Of a stretch of 64,000 nt of DNA, positions 1 through 8,013 are shown in pieces. Numbering within the stretch: the stretch's first letter is position 1; the number at the start of each line of letters is the position of its first letter. The stretch is from positions 1-64,000 of the forward strand of contig JAEYKI010000024.1 of assembly GCA_023408315.1 (NCBI GenBank), written 5' to 3'. Below the pieces are notes generated by a model. The model had not been told where the DNA came from, made no database searches, and saw only the letters and a list, made by a program, of their open reading frames with translations. Made by a program: the position numbers and the translations under genes. This stretch comes from Bacillota bacterium (GTDB taxonomy: Bacteria; Bacillota; Clostridia; Christensenellales; Christensenellaceae).

Positions 1-114
1 ACATGAGCGACTTTGCGGAGATTATGGGAATTGAGTTCGTCCACATTAATCAAAATACAACCATTGAAGATTTAAAGATGAAGCTTGCCATGGGCGACGT
101 AATCTGGGATTGAA
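1..114 (+). CDS. araA: C-terminal end of L-arabinose isomerase (partial, 5' end outside window)
   Basis: The reading frame entering the window ends at the TGA at 112-114. Its last 36 codons read FAEIMGIEFVHI, then NTTIEDLKMKLA. This matches the C-terminal pattern of AraA (FAEM..IE...ID..T....FK..L.WN..YY). AraA converts L-arabinose to L-ribulose in the cytoplasm. The extreme tail (GDVIWD) is less typical. An araD-like start lies 3 bp downstream, the usual araA-araD order, which supports the call. Only the tail is visible, so an intact upstream gene is inferred. Confidence 0.55.
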
Positions 115-117
115 CAG

Positions 118-207
118 ATGCTGGAGAGTTTAAAGGAACAGGTTTTAAGCGCGAATATCGATCTTGCAAAATACGACCTCGGGAAACGCCGGCACTTACG
201 AAGATGA
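118..207 (+). pseudogene. araD: Broken start of L-ribulose-5-phosphate 4-epimerase
   Basis: The ATG at 118 begins MLESLKEQVLSANIDLAKYD, which matches the N-terminus of AraD (MLE.LK..VL.AN..L....L). After about 21 codons the match stops: the expected VTFTWGN segment with the substrate loop is missing, and the frame ends at 205-207 after 29 codons. None of the zinc-binding histidines is present. About 120 bp further on the convergent LacI-type gene ends, so there is no room for the remaining roughly 200 codons. I read this as a deletion or rearrangement scar that removed most of araD. Confidence 0.5.
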
Positions 208-327
208 AGCGTCCCAGGGGACCGAATGTCCTTTTGCCGGTTGATCACGAATGTGATAAATTCAGTCTTAAAAGGGTGATATTTTTATTGGTTACGGTTG
301 TGGCTCCGGTGTTAAAAGCGCATATGG

Positions 328-2562
328 TTATAACAAAGCAGAAAGCTCGCTGTTTAAATCTGACATTGCGTCTTCCATTGAAGTATTATTATGAAGAATA
401 TTTATAATGTGTTTGTATATTAACGCCTCAATTACAGTAATGGGAACAAGAGAACCGTCCCGTTTCTGAATGGATTTACGTTGTTTGTTGCCCGAATATG
501 TTTTGTATATTAGAGGAAGCCATGGGTAGTGGTTGGCAAGTTCGTCATTTGTGTAGACGTTTTTTAGCGGAGACTGGCCGTCTAAAATAGCAAAATAGCT
601 GCTCATCTCCGGGTCGCTTGTCCAGCGGATAAACTCAAGGGCCGCGGCGGGATCGGCGCTGTTTGAGGGAATTGCGAGGCCCCAACTGCCCAGAACAGAG
701 TGGAACCCGGGTATATTCGCATAGCCAATTTTACCTGTGATTTTTGATTTGGCGTTGTTATTCACATCGGCTATAAATGAAGCGAAGCTGACAAGCATGG
801 CTGTTTTTCCCAGATAAAAGTCTTCCACGGTATTTTCAACGCTATATGAAAGCGTTTGGGGAGGAGCGTATGTAAAGGCCTCTAAGAGGCTGTTTACACC
901 TTTTTTAAATGCCGTTGAATGAACAAGAGGGCTGCCGTCGTCGTCAAACAAACGTCCGTTATACGCCCAGACCCGCGGCATAAGCTCGGGAATCAGTATA
1001 GCGGCGTTGCGGGCCGAAAGAGAAGTACCGTATTCCACAGGCGAATTTGGGTTAAGCGAGCGCGTAAAAAAGCTGCTTATAACATTAAACTCAAACCATG
1101 TCCTCGGTACGCGGAGCTTTTCACGATATTTTTTTTCAAAAAGATCGCAGAGTTTTGGATTTTCAAACAAATCTCTTCGATAAAGTAGGAGTTGGGGGCC
1201 AAAAAGGAATGGAACTCCATAATATTTGCCGTTAAACAACCCCACTTTGTCCAGAAGGCCTTCCATAAAAACAGATGTGTCAATAGCGTCGGATTTGATG
1301 TAGTCCGTAATATCAAGAAAACTGTTTGATGAAGCGAGTATGTCAACCCAAGGATTGTCGTACATGCATACGTCAAAGTTACCAAGATACTCTTTATCCG
1401 TTAGTTTTGAAAGCAGCGAACCGTGCTCACATAAAGTGATATTCACATCTATGCCTGTCTTGCGGGTAAATGCGGCATGCGTTCTTATAATTCCGTGCGC
1501 ATTCGGGGAGTCCAGAAGCAGCAAGCGTAACTTTCTGTTGAGTGATTTTCTCAGGTTTTCATATGCTTTTGCCGGTTCAAAAAGATTTTTCCCTATGATC
1601 TTGTCGCTTAATATAATTTGTTGCTTTTCAAACATAAGCGGCCGGTCAATATTATTCAACAGCAAACGGGCGGCGTTGGCGCCAAGAAAATTCGCCGGAC
1701 GCATGGTGACGATTATGTTGTTATATCTAAGAAAATTAGACAAGGTCTCCTGGCCTATTGAAATCATCACAATATCGTCGTAAAGAGAAATGCCTGCCAG
1801 GCTGGCGGCCTGCTCCAGACCATTTGTAAGAATACGCGAGGTGGAAATCACGGCGTCGGGAGAATAATCCTGAAAAAAAGAAATGCCCGTACGGAAAGCC
1901 TCTTCTTTTGTCATATTAATGTGGCGGATTAAATTTTCATCTATATCCAGATTCCGCGTTTCCATGAAGTCCCGGTAGGCCAAGGCATATTGGTGTTCGC
2001 ACGATAAATGTTCAGGCCCTGCAATAAGCGCGATTTTCTTACAACCATGTTCATACAATTGGGACATGAGGTATGTCATTGTGTCATATTGGTTAAAAGA
2101 AACAAAATTCGCATCATAGGATGTAACTTTTCTGTCAATAAAAACAATGGGCGTGTTGTTCAAGTGGTCATAATATTCAGTATCTTTGAGGCACGACATC
2201 ACAATAAGCCCGCATACGTTTTTTTTCATTAGGTTATCCATAATAGAAATCTCATTTTCAGCAATATCCCCTGAAAATGCCAGGTTAAGATAATAGCCTG
2301 CTTTCTTAAGTTCGGCTTCAATGCCTGCCAATAAATATGTATAGTATTGCTCGTTGTTATTTGGCAATACAACGCCTATTTCACAGTTGGTATTTGTACG
2401 CAGATTTTTTGCATATGCATTTGGTTTGTAGTCCAATTCTTGTATTGCCGCTTTAATTTTTTTTGCAGTTTCCGGACGTACTGGTTTTATGCCGGTTAAA
2501 TAATTAGACACAGTTCCTATAGAAACGTCCGCAAGCATTGCCACATCTTTAATAGTACTCAT
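328..2562 (-). CDS. LacI-type repressor fused to a solute-binding-protein-like domain
   Basis: 744 aa. Residues 1-50 are a LacI helix-turn-helix and hinge (TIKDVAMLADVSIGTVSNYL, then AKNLRTN). Residues about 60-330 are a type I periplasmic-binding-protein fold as in LacI/RbsB (IGVVLPNNNEQYY, IALIAGPEH). Residues about 345-744 look like a family 1 extracellular solute-binding protein (FDVCMYDNPWVDILA, YYGVPFLFGPQLLLYRRDLF, LGSWGLAIPSNS..PAAALEFIRW) without a signal peptide. The protein should be cytoplasmic and DNA-bound. It is divergent from the sugar ABC operon at 2784 and probably controls it. LacI proteins are normally about 340 aa, so this one is doubled by the extra sensor domain. Start: ATG at 2562 with AGGCGG upstream. 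Confidence 0.85.
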   Translation of the reverse strand: MSTIKDVAMLADVSIGTVSNYLTGIKPVRPETAKKIKAAIQELDYKPNAYAKNLRTNTNCEIGVVLPNNNEQYYTYLLAGIEAELKKAGYYLNLAFSGDIAENEISIMDNLMKKNVCGLIVMSCLKDTEYYDHLNNTPIVFIDRKVTSYDANFVSFNQYDTMTYLMSQLYEHGCKKIALIAGPEHLSCEHQYALAYRDFMETRNLDIDENLIRHINMTKEEAFRTGISFFQDYSPDAVISTSRILTNGLEQAASLAGISLYDDIVMISIGQETLSNFLRYNNIIVTMRPANFLGANAARLLLNNIDRPLMFEKQQIILSDKIIGKNLFEPAKAYENLRKSLNRKLRLLLLDSPNAHGIIRTHAAFTRKTGIDVNITLCEHGSLLSKLTDKEYLGNFDVCMYDNPWVDILASSNSFLDITDYIKSDAIDTSVFMEGLLDKVGLFNGKYYGVPFLFGPQLLLYRRDLFENPKLCDLFEKKYREKLRVPRTWFEFNVISSFFTRSLNPNSPVEYGTSLSARNAAILIPELMPRVWAYNGRLFDDDGSPLVHSTAFKKGVNSLLEAFTYAPPQTLSYSVENTVEDFYLGKTAMLVSFASFIADVNNNAKSKITGKIGYANIPGFHSVLGSWGLAIPSNSADPAAALEFIRWTSDPEMSSYFAILDGQSPLKNVYTNDELANHYPWLPLIYKTYSGNKQRKSIQKRDGSLVPITVIEALIYKHIINILHNNTSMEDAMSDLNSELSALL

Positions 2563-2631
2563 ATAAACCGCCTGTATGTATAAATGTTTATTTACATTAT
2601 AAATTATATCTATTTAAAACGCAATTAAATA

Positions 2632-2639
2632 AAACGTTT
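2632..2639. promoter_or_regulatory. Candidate LacI-family operator half-palindromes
   Basis: AAACGTTT is a perfect palindrome with the central CG typical of LacI-family operators. It lies 25 bp upstream of the -35 box of the sugar operon and about 70 bp from the regulator start. A second partial copy (AAACG at 2617-2621) lies 15 bp away. The assignment to the 328-2562 regulator is inference from position. Confidence 0.4.
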
Positions 2640-2663
2640 CACTTTTTATTTCAATAAAATTAA

Positions 2664-2691
2664 TTGACAACATATTCACATAGTATATAAT
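2664..2691 (+). promoter_or_regulatory. Sigma-A-type promoter of the sugar operon
   Basis: A perfect TTGACA (2664-2669) and a perfect TATAAT (2686-2691) are separated by 16 bp. The predicted transcript starts near 2698, giving a leader of about 85 nt before the GTG at 2784. Consensus hexamers this strong suggest that expression is limited by a repressor. Confidence 0.7.
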
Positions 2692-2783
2692 TGCCTTAGA
2701 GCAGATTGATACATATAAATCAAATAGAATTTAATAAATTGAAATTATACTGATTTAAAATTAAATAGGAAAGGGAAACAATT

Positions 2784-4274
2784 GTGGCTGATGTATTGCT
2801 GGAGATGATTGGAATTCAGAAATACTTTCCGGGTGTTCATGCGCTTGACAACGCGACTTTGTGTGTAAACAAGGGTGAAGTGCACGCGCTTGTTGGAGAA
2901 AACGGAGCGGGCAAGTCTACACTGATGAAAGTATTAACGGGTATTTACAAAAAGGACGGCGGAGTGATCAAGCTTCGCGGGCAAGAGATTGAGCCGACTG
3001 ATCCCAGGCATTCGCAGGCCATGGGTATCGGCATCATTCATCAGGAATTAAACCTTATGCCGCACCTTACGGTTGCGCAGAATATCTTTATTGGCAAAGA
3101 ACCTATGCGCGGGGCCTTTCTGGACCAGCGTTCTGAAAATAACCAGGCCCGTAAAATGTTAAAGGCGCTGAATGTGGATATAGATCCCGCCATTATGGCC
3201 GGCAAGCTAACGGTTGCAAAACAACAGATGGTGGAGATTGCAAAAGCGCTGTCTTATGACAGTGAGCTCCTCGTAATGGATGAACCCACTGCCGCTCTTA
3301 CCGAAAAGGAGATAGACGAGCTTTTTAAAGTTATTACGGATCTTCGCGCCAAGGGGCACGGTATCATATACATTTCACACCGTTTGGATGAACTGCCGAG
3401 GATAAGCGACCGCATCACAGTCATGCGGGACGGGCAGTATGTGGGTATGGAAGAAACCAAAAATGTTACCAAAGAAAAGATTATCAATATGATGGTCGGC
3501 CGTGTGATATACGAAGAGCCAAAGGCAAAAAGCAATGTACCCCAAGGTGCGCCTGTGGTGCTTAAAGTTGATCATTTGATGGGCCACAATGTCAGGGATG
3601 TATCGTTTGAGCTTAGAAAAGGAGAAATTCTTGGGTTTGCCGGCCTGATGGGCGCGGGCCGTACAGAGACAATGCGCGTTTTATTTGGGGCGGACGCCAA
3701 GGGAGGCGGAGAGATAACGGTAAACGGAAAAAAAGTTACAATAAACAGCCCCAGCGATGCCATTGCCAACGGGATATGCTATCTGTCCGAGGACCGGAAA
3801 GCTTTGGGACTCGCGGTCGGTTTAAGCGTACGGGACAATTGCGTTATAGCAAGCTTAAAAGAATTTACAGACGGGCCTTTTACAAACGACAAGAGAATTG
3901 ACCAGATATCCGCCGAATATGTGCAAAAGATTGGAATCAAAACGCCTTCCATTAAGCAGTTGGTTAGGAATCTTTCGGGCGGGAACCAGCAAAAAGTGGT
4001 TGTTGCAAAATGGCTGATCAGGAACAGCGATATTATGATTTTTGATGAACCTACAAGAGGCATAGACGTAGGCGCGAAACAAGAAATATATAAGTTGATG
4101 AATACGCTTGTTTCAGAAGGCAAATCCATCATTATGATATCATCCGAATTGCCCGAACTGCTCCGCATGAGCGACAGGCTGGTTGTTATGCGCGAGGGAT
4201 GCGTAACGGGCGAACTTGATATTGCTGACGTGACGCAAGAAAAAATCATGACTTTAGCAACAATGAATATGTGA
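2784..4274 (+). CDS. Sugar ABC importer, double ATPase subunit (RbsA/MglA type)
   Basis: 496 aa with two tandem ABC domains, the usual build of monosaccharide importers of the ribose/galactose family. The first domain has Walker A GENGAGKST and Walker B LLVMDEPTAAL. The second keeps the signature LSGGNQQK and Walker B IMIFDEPTRGID, but its Walker A is the degenerate GLMGAGRTE normal for this family. It couples ATP hydrolysis to uptake through the permease encoded next. The start is GTG at 2784, preceded by AGGAAAGGG. It overlaps the possible GTG start of the permease gene, so the two are probably translationally coupled. Confidence 0.95.
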   Translation: MADVLLEMIGIQKYFPGVHALDNATLCVNKGEVHALVGENGAGKSTLMKVLTGIYKKDGGVIKLRGQEIEPTDPRHSQAMGIGIIHQELNLMPHLTVAQNIFIGKEPMRGAFLDQRSENNQARKMLKALNVDIDPAIMAGKLTVAKQQMVEIAKALSYDSELLVMDEPTAALTEKEIDELFKVITDLRAKGHGIIYISHRLDELPRISDRITVMRDGQYVGMEETKNVTKEKIINMMVGRVIYEEPKAKSNVPQGAPVVLKVDHLMGHNVRDVSFELRKGEILGFAGLMGAGRTETMRVLFGADAKGGGEITVNGKKVTINSPSDAIANGICYLSEDRKALGLAVGLSVRDNCVIASLKEFTDGPFTNDKRIDQISAEYVQKIGIKTPSIKQLVRNLSGGNQQKVVVAKWLIRNSDIMIFDEPTRGIDVGAKQEIYKLMNTLVSEGKSIIMISSELPELLRMSDRLVVMREGCVTGELDIADVTQEKIMTLATMNM

Positions 4275-4285
4275 GGTTAATTGTA

Positions 4286-5260
4286 ATGGGAATGAAAAAA
4301 GATTTTGACTTAACAAAGCTTCTTGCACCAGTGGTTTTAGTGTTCTTGTATGTATTTTTTTCACTGGTGGGTAAAAACTTCTTTTCTACGGATTATCTTG
4401 TCAACATACTTGACGGTTCGTATTTCATTGGCTTTATAGCGATTGGCGTAACATTTGTAATTATTACCGCCGGTATAGACCTTTCGCTGGGTACCAACAT
4501 GATGGCTGCGGCGTTGATAGGCGGATGGGCGTTCAACGTCCTTCATTGGCCAATGGCATGGTCTTTGATTCTTGTAGTGGCGGTGGGGGCAGGCCTGGGC
4601 TTGGTAAACGGCATTATGGTTGCGTATCTTAAACTTCCACCCTTTATTGCTACCATGGGCATGATGATGACCGGTATGGGCCTTGGCGCAATTATAACAA
4701 ACGTACAGACAATGCGTTACCCGACCTTTGGCTCTGAAGACGCCTGGTTTAAAACGCTGTTTTACAAAACAGAAGGCGGATTCCCCTTGGGCGCATTATG
4801 GCTGGCAGCGTTCTTTGTGGTCGCCTGGGTACTCTTGAACAAAACAAGGTTTGGCCGTTATACATACGCCATTGGCTCAAACCCGGAAGCTGCCAGGCTT
4901 TCCGGCATTAATACCAAACCGTGGCTCACAGCCGTATATGTATTTTGCGGACTGTGCAGCGGCCTGGCGGGCGTATTCTACGCGGCGGTTTACACCTCCA
5001 TCATCCCGTCAACCGGTAACGGCCTTGAACTCTTGGGCATTGCTGGCGCAGTTATCGGCGGCACAAGCCTGATGGGCGGCATGGGCAGCCTGGTGGGCAC
5101 AATGATCGGCGTATTTATAATGAGCGTTCTAAAGCAGGGATTAATGTCCATGGGACTTCAGGGCCACTGGCAGACATTCTTTACCGGTATTGTTATCATC
5201 CTGGCCGTGCTGCTTGACCAGTACCGCATTTCAAGGTCCAACAAAGTGAAAAAAGCCTGA
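4286..5260 (+). CDS. Sugar ABC importer permease (RbsC type)
   Basis: About 324 aa of a polytopic BPD_transp_2 permease. It shows the family patterns GVTFVIITAGIDLSLG, AYLKLPPFIATMGM and ARLSGI, the last being the cytoplasmic loop that contacts the ATPase. The ATG at 4286 has GAGG nine bases upstream; a GTG at 4271 overlapping the previous stop is an alternative that adds five residues. The gene sits between the ATPase and the lipoprotein receptor, the standard importer order. Confidence 0.93.
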   Translation: MGMKKDFDLTKLLAPVVLVFLYVFFSLVGKNFFSTDYLVNILDGSYFIGFIAIGVTFVIITAGIDLSLGTNMMAAALIGGWAFNVLHWPMAWSLILVVAVGAGLGLVNGIMVAYLKLPPFIATMGMMMTGMGLGAIITNVQTMRYPTFGSEDAWFKTLFYKTEGGFPLGALWLAAFFVVAWVLLNKTRFGRYTYAIGSNPEAARLSGINTKPWLTAVYVFCGLCSGLAGVFYAAVYTSIIPSTGNGLELLGIAGAVIGGTSLMGGMGSLVGTMIGVFIMSVLKQGLMSMGLQGHWQTFFTGIVIILAVLLDQYRISRSNKVKKA

Positions 5261-5313
5261 TTTGAATATCCTCGGGATTTAACCCGTTGATAAAATAATA
5301 GGAGGAGAAAGAC

Positions 5314-6474
5314 ATGAAAAAAGTATTAGTAGTGGTACTTATGCTAGCCCTGGTAATCAGCCTGGTTGCATGTACTGCCGCCCCTACCGTATCTTCGGCA
5401 CCGGCTTCGTCCGCTGCGGCTGAAAGTGCGGCACCGGCTTCGTCAGAGGCAGCGGCGGCTTCAGCCTCAACTGAAAAACCGTATATCGCAATCGTATCCA
5501 AGGGATTCCAGCACAAATTCTGGCAGACGGTTATGGCAGGTTCACAAGACGCTGCTGAAAAGTACGGTGTTGAAATCACGTTTGACGGCCCCCCGTCCGA
5601 ATCCGATATTCAGCCTCAGGTTGATATGGTGAATGCGGCTCTGGCCAAGAACCCCGCGGCCCTGTGCCTTGCGGCTCTGGACACCTCGTCCCTGAACGAG
5701 CAGTTAAAGACCTGTATATCCAAAAAAATACCGGTTATCGGCTTTGACTCGGGCGTTCCGAATGCTCCTGAAGGGTCCATCGTTTCCACAGCGTCCACCA
5801 ATAACGAATCTGCCGGCGCTCTGGCGGCAGACACCATGTTTAAAGTTGATTCCATCGCCGCGGCTCTGAAAGCCGCTACGGTAGACAAACCGGTTATCGT
5901 AAGCGTTATCAGCCAGGATGCCACATCCGCTTCCATTACAGGCCGTACAACCGGTTTTGTGAACGAGGCTGTCAAACTGGCGGAAGCAATTTCTGCCGGC
6001 AATGTATCCGTAACTGGACACGATAAATGGAATAAAGCTTCCACTTCCGGCAAGACCGCTATTGAAATCAGCGTTACGGTAGCTGCTTCCACCAGCGTAC
6101 CGGATTGCCAGACAGCTGCTCAGGCCGTTTTGCAGACCAAACCCGTTGGTATCTTTGTAACCAACTCCGGCACTGTTGACGGACTGTTGGCTGCTACGAC
6201 AGACGGTTCGGACCTTGACCGCACAAAGGGCAAGTTTAAAGACATCGTTGTAATTGGCTTTGACTCCGGTAAATCGCTGCTGAACGCCGTCACCAACCAG
6301 TGGTTCTATGGCGCGATCACCCAGGATCCGTATCAGATTGGCTACAAAGCTGTTGAGCTGGCTGTGAAGACCCTGAACGGCGAAAAGGTGGATGCAGTTG
6401 TTGATACAGGCTGCAAATTCTATGATGCGAAAACAATGAGCGATCCTGACATCGCAAAACTGCTCTACGAATAA
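5314..6474 (+). CDS. Sugar ABC importer substrate-binding lipoprotein (RbsB type)
   Basis: 386 aa. It has an N-terminal lipoprotein signal (hydrophobic stretch then LVAC, lipidated Cys at about residue 20), an Ala/Ser-rich linker to about residue 52, then a periplasmic_binding_4 type I fold (YIAIVSKGFQHKFWQTV, IPVIGFDSG, GAITQDPYQIGYKAVE). It should be tethered outside the membrane and deliver a monosaccharide or polyol to the permease. Family members bind ribose, galactose, xylose, autoinducer-2 or polyols; the ligand cannot be read from sequence. The RBS is AGGAGGAG eight bases before the ATG. Confidence 0.93.
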   Translation: MKKVLVVVLMLALVISLVACTAAPTVSSAPASSAAAESAAPASSEAAAASASTEKPYIAIVSKGFQHKFWQTVMAGSQDAAEKYGVEITFDGPPSESDIQPQVDMVNAALAKNPAALCLAALDTSSLNEQLKTCISKKIPVIGFDSGVPNAPEGSIVSTASTNNESAGALAADTMFKVDSIAAALKAATVDKPVIVSVISQDATSASITGRTTGFVNEAVKLAEAISAGNVSVTGHDKWNKASTSGKTAIEISVTVAASTSVPDCQTAAQAVLQTKPVGIFVTNSGTVDGLLAATTDGSDLDRTKGKFKDIVVIGFDSGKSLLNAVTNQWFYGAITQDPYQIGYKAVELAVKTLNGEKVDAVVDTGCKFYDAKTMSDPDIAKLLYE

Positions 6475-6490
6475 AAATTAAAAGAATATT

Positions 6491-6520
6491 GTTGAGGGCA
6501 GCTTAAAAGCTGCCCTCAAC
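6491..6520 (+). repeat. Strong intercistronic hairpin
   Basis: A perfect 14-bp stem (GTTGAGGGCAGCTT with its complement) encloses a minimal loop and starts 16 bp after the binding-protein stop. No T-run follows, so it is unlikely to be a full terminator. Such hairpins after binding-protein genes often protect the upstream mRNA and raise receptor levels over downstream enzymes; that role here is inference. Confidence 0.7.
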
Positions 6521-6576
6521 GATAAAGGGCTCTTATATAATATCAGGCTTTTATAGCAATAAAAGGAGATGCAGCT

Positions 6577-7023
6577 ATGCTTCTGGGAATTCCTAAAAAA
6601 TTATCACCTGAGATTATAGCCACACTTTGTGAGATGGGGCACAGTGATGTTGTTGTTATTGGAGATGCGAATTTTCCTGGAAAAAGGTTTGCATCGGAAG
6701 GAAACTGCAAATTTTTGCGTGCAGACGGAATATCCGGCACTGATCTTTTAGGTGCAATACTTTCTGTTATTCCGTGCGATTCGTACGTAGAACATCCCGT
6801 AAGGTTGATGCAGACGATGGAATGCGACCGGGACCTTAAGATACCAATTTGGGACGAGTATAAAAAAATTGTTGAGAAACGTGATCCGCGCGGAGAAAAA
6901 GCGATTGGCTTTGTGGAACGATTCGCTTTTTATGAAGAAGCAAAAAAATCTTATTGTATCATACAGTCCGGCGAGGAAGCCATTTACGCCAACGTGATGA
7001 TTCAAAAAGGAGTAATAAAATAA
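6577..7023 (+). CDS. fucU: FucU/RbsD family sugar mutarotase
   Basis: 148 aa, close to the FucU subfamily: MLLGIPKKLSPEIIATLCEM, then GHSDVVVIGDANFP with the catalytic His, then LRADG and the C-terminal FAFYEEAKK and YANVMIQKGV. The family interconverts anomers (FucU: L-fucose and galactose-type sugars; RbsD: ribose ring forms). A mutarotase implies that a reducing sugar, not only a polyol, passes through this pathway. RBS AAAGGAGA. It is the first cytoplasmic enzyme after the importer. Confidence 0.85.
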   Translation: MLLGIPKKLSPEIIATLCEMGHSDVVVIGDANFPGKRFASEGNCKFLRADGISGTDLLGAILSVIPCDSYVEHPVRLMQTMECDRDLKIPIWDEYKKIVEKRDPRGEKAIGFVERFAFYEEAKKSYCIIQSGEEAIYANVMIQKGVIK

Positions 7024-7117
7024 TCCGGCAAAATATGTACATGTATTCCGGGTAAAAAATACGGATAACTGTGTTGATTACCGCCCTATGGGCGGATAAA
7101 AATTTGAAGGGAAAATA

Positions 7118-7972
7118 GTGATTATGCCACTTGTAACACCACAGGAGATGCTGTTAAACGCGCAAAAAAACAGGTATGCCATAGGCGCTTTTAACATAGA
7201 AAACATGGAAATGGCACAGGGCGTTATTGCCGCGGCGGAGGAACTCCGTGCGCCGGTCATCATACAGACAACGCCGTCTACAATTCGTTATGCCAGTGTG
7301 GATTTGTATTATGCAAACGTATGGGCGCTTGCAAGGAATTCGTTTGTGCCCGTTGCCCTGCACCTGGATCATGGTGACAGTTTTGAACTGGCCATGAAGG
7401 CTATTTGGGCGGGGTATACCTCGGTTATGTTTGACGGGTCCGCCAAACCGTTTGAAGAGAATATATCCACAACAAAAAGAGTAGTGGATGTAGCCAGGGT
7501 AAGCGGCCTGGGGGTGGAGGCCGAGCTTGGGAAAGTGGGCGGAAAAGAGGATGACATCAGCGTAAAGCACGATGAATATACAGACCCGGGGCAGGCAAAG
7601 GAATTTGTGGAGAAGACAGGCGTTACGTCCCTTGCTGTTGCCATTGGGACCGCGCACGGCATTTATACTGGCACGCCGGTACTGGATGTAAACAGGCTAA
7701 GCGAGATTAGAAAACTGGTGGAGGTTCCCCTGGTGCTGCACGGCGCTTCCGGCCTTTCTGAAAAGGATATCAAGGACTGCATTGCAAGGGGCGCATGCAA
7801 GGTGAACTTTGCAACAGACCTTAGGATTGCTTTTACAGATGGAATGAAGGAAGCGCTGGCAAAGGACCCCGGAGCATTTGATCCCAAGAAGTTTGGTAAA
7901 GCGGGACGGGAAAAAGTGATTCAAACCGCGATATATAAAATGAAGATATGCGGCTGCGCGCACAGGGTGTAA
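7118..7972 (+). CDS. Class II ketose-bisphosphate aldolase (FbaA/GatY family)
   Basis: 284 aa. Zinc-site and catalytic motifs are intact: LHLDHGDS (metal His and catalytic Asp), EAELGKVGGKED, AIGTAHGIY and VLHGASGL, then VNFATDLR, which contacts the phosphate. It cleaves fructose- or tagatose-1,6-bisphosphate to two triose phosphates. The PfkB kinase and GatD-like dehydrogenase downstream point to tagatose- or another ketose-bisphosphate as substrate. The GTG at 7118 is six bases from AGGGA; the ATG at 7124 would give the commoner MPLVT start. Confidence 0.88.
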   Translation: MIMPLVTPQEMLLNAQKNRYAIGAFNIENMEMAQGVIAAAEELRAPVIIQTTPSTIRYASVDLYYANVWALARNSFVPVALHLDHGDSFELAMKAIWAGYTSVMFDGSAKPFEENISTTKRVVDVARVSGLGVEAELGKVGGKEDDISVKHDEYTDPGQAKEFVEKTGVTSLAVAIGTAHGIYTGTPVLDVNRLSEIRKLVEVPLVLHGASGLSEKDIKDCIARGACKVNFATDLRIAFTDGMKEALAKDPGAFDPKKFGKAGREKVIQTAIYKMKICGCAHRV

Positions 7973-8013
7973 TGGATCAACGCAGCAGCCATTTGATTGA
8001 ATTGAGAGGGTAA

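Noticed and set aside
204..407. Short plus-strand ORF of 67 codons near the window start
   Set aside because: It is antisense to the end of the LacI-type gene over half its length, has no RBS and matches nothing; treated as shadow of the broken araD region.
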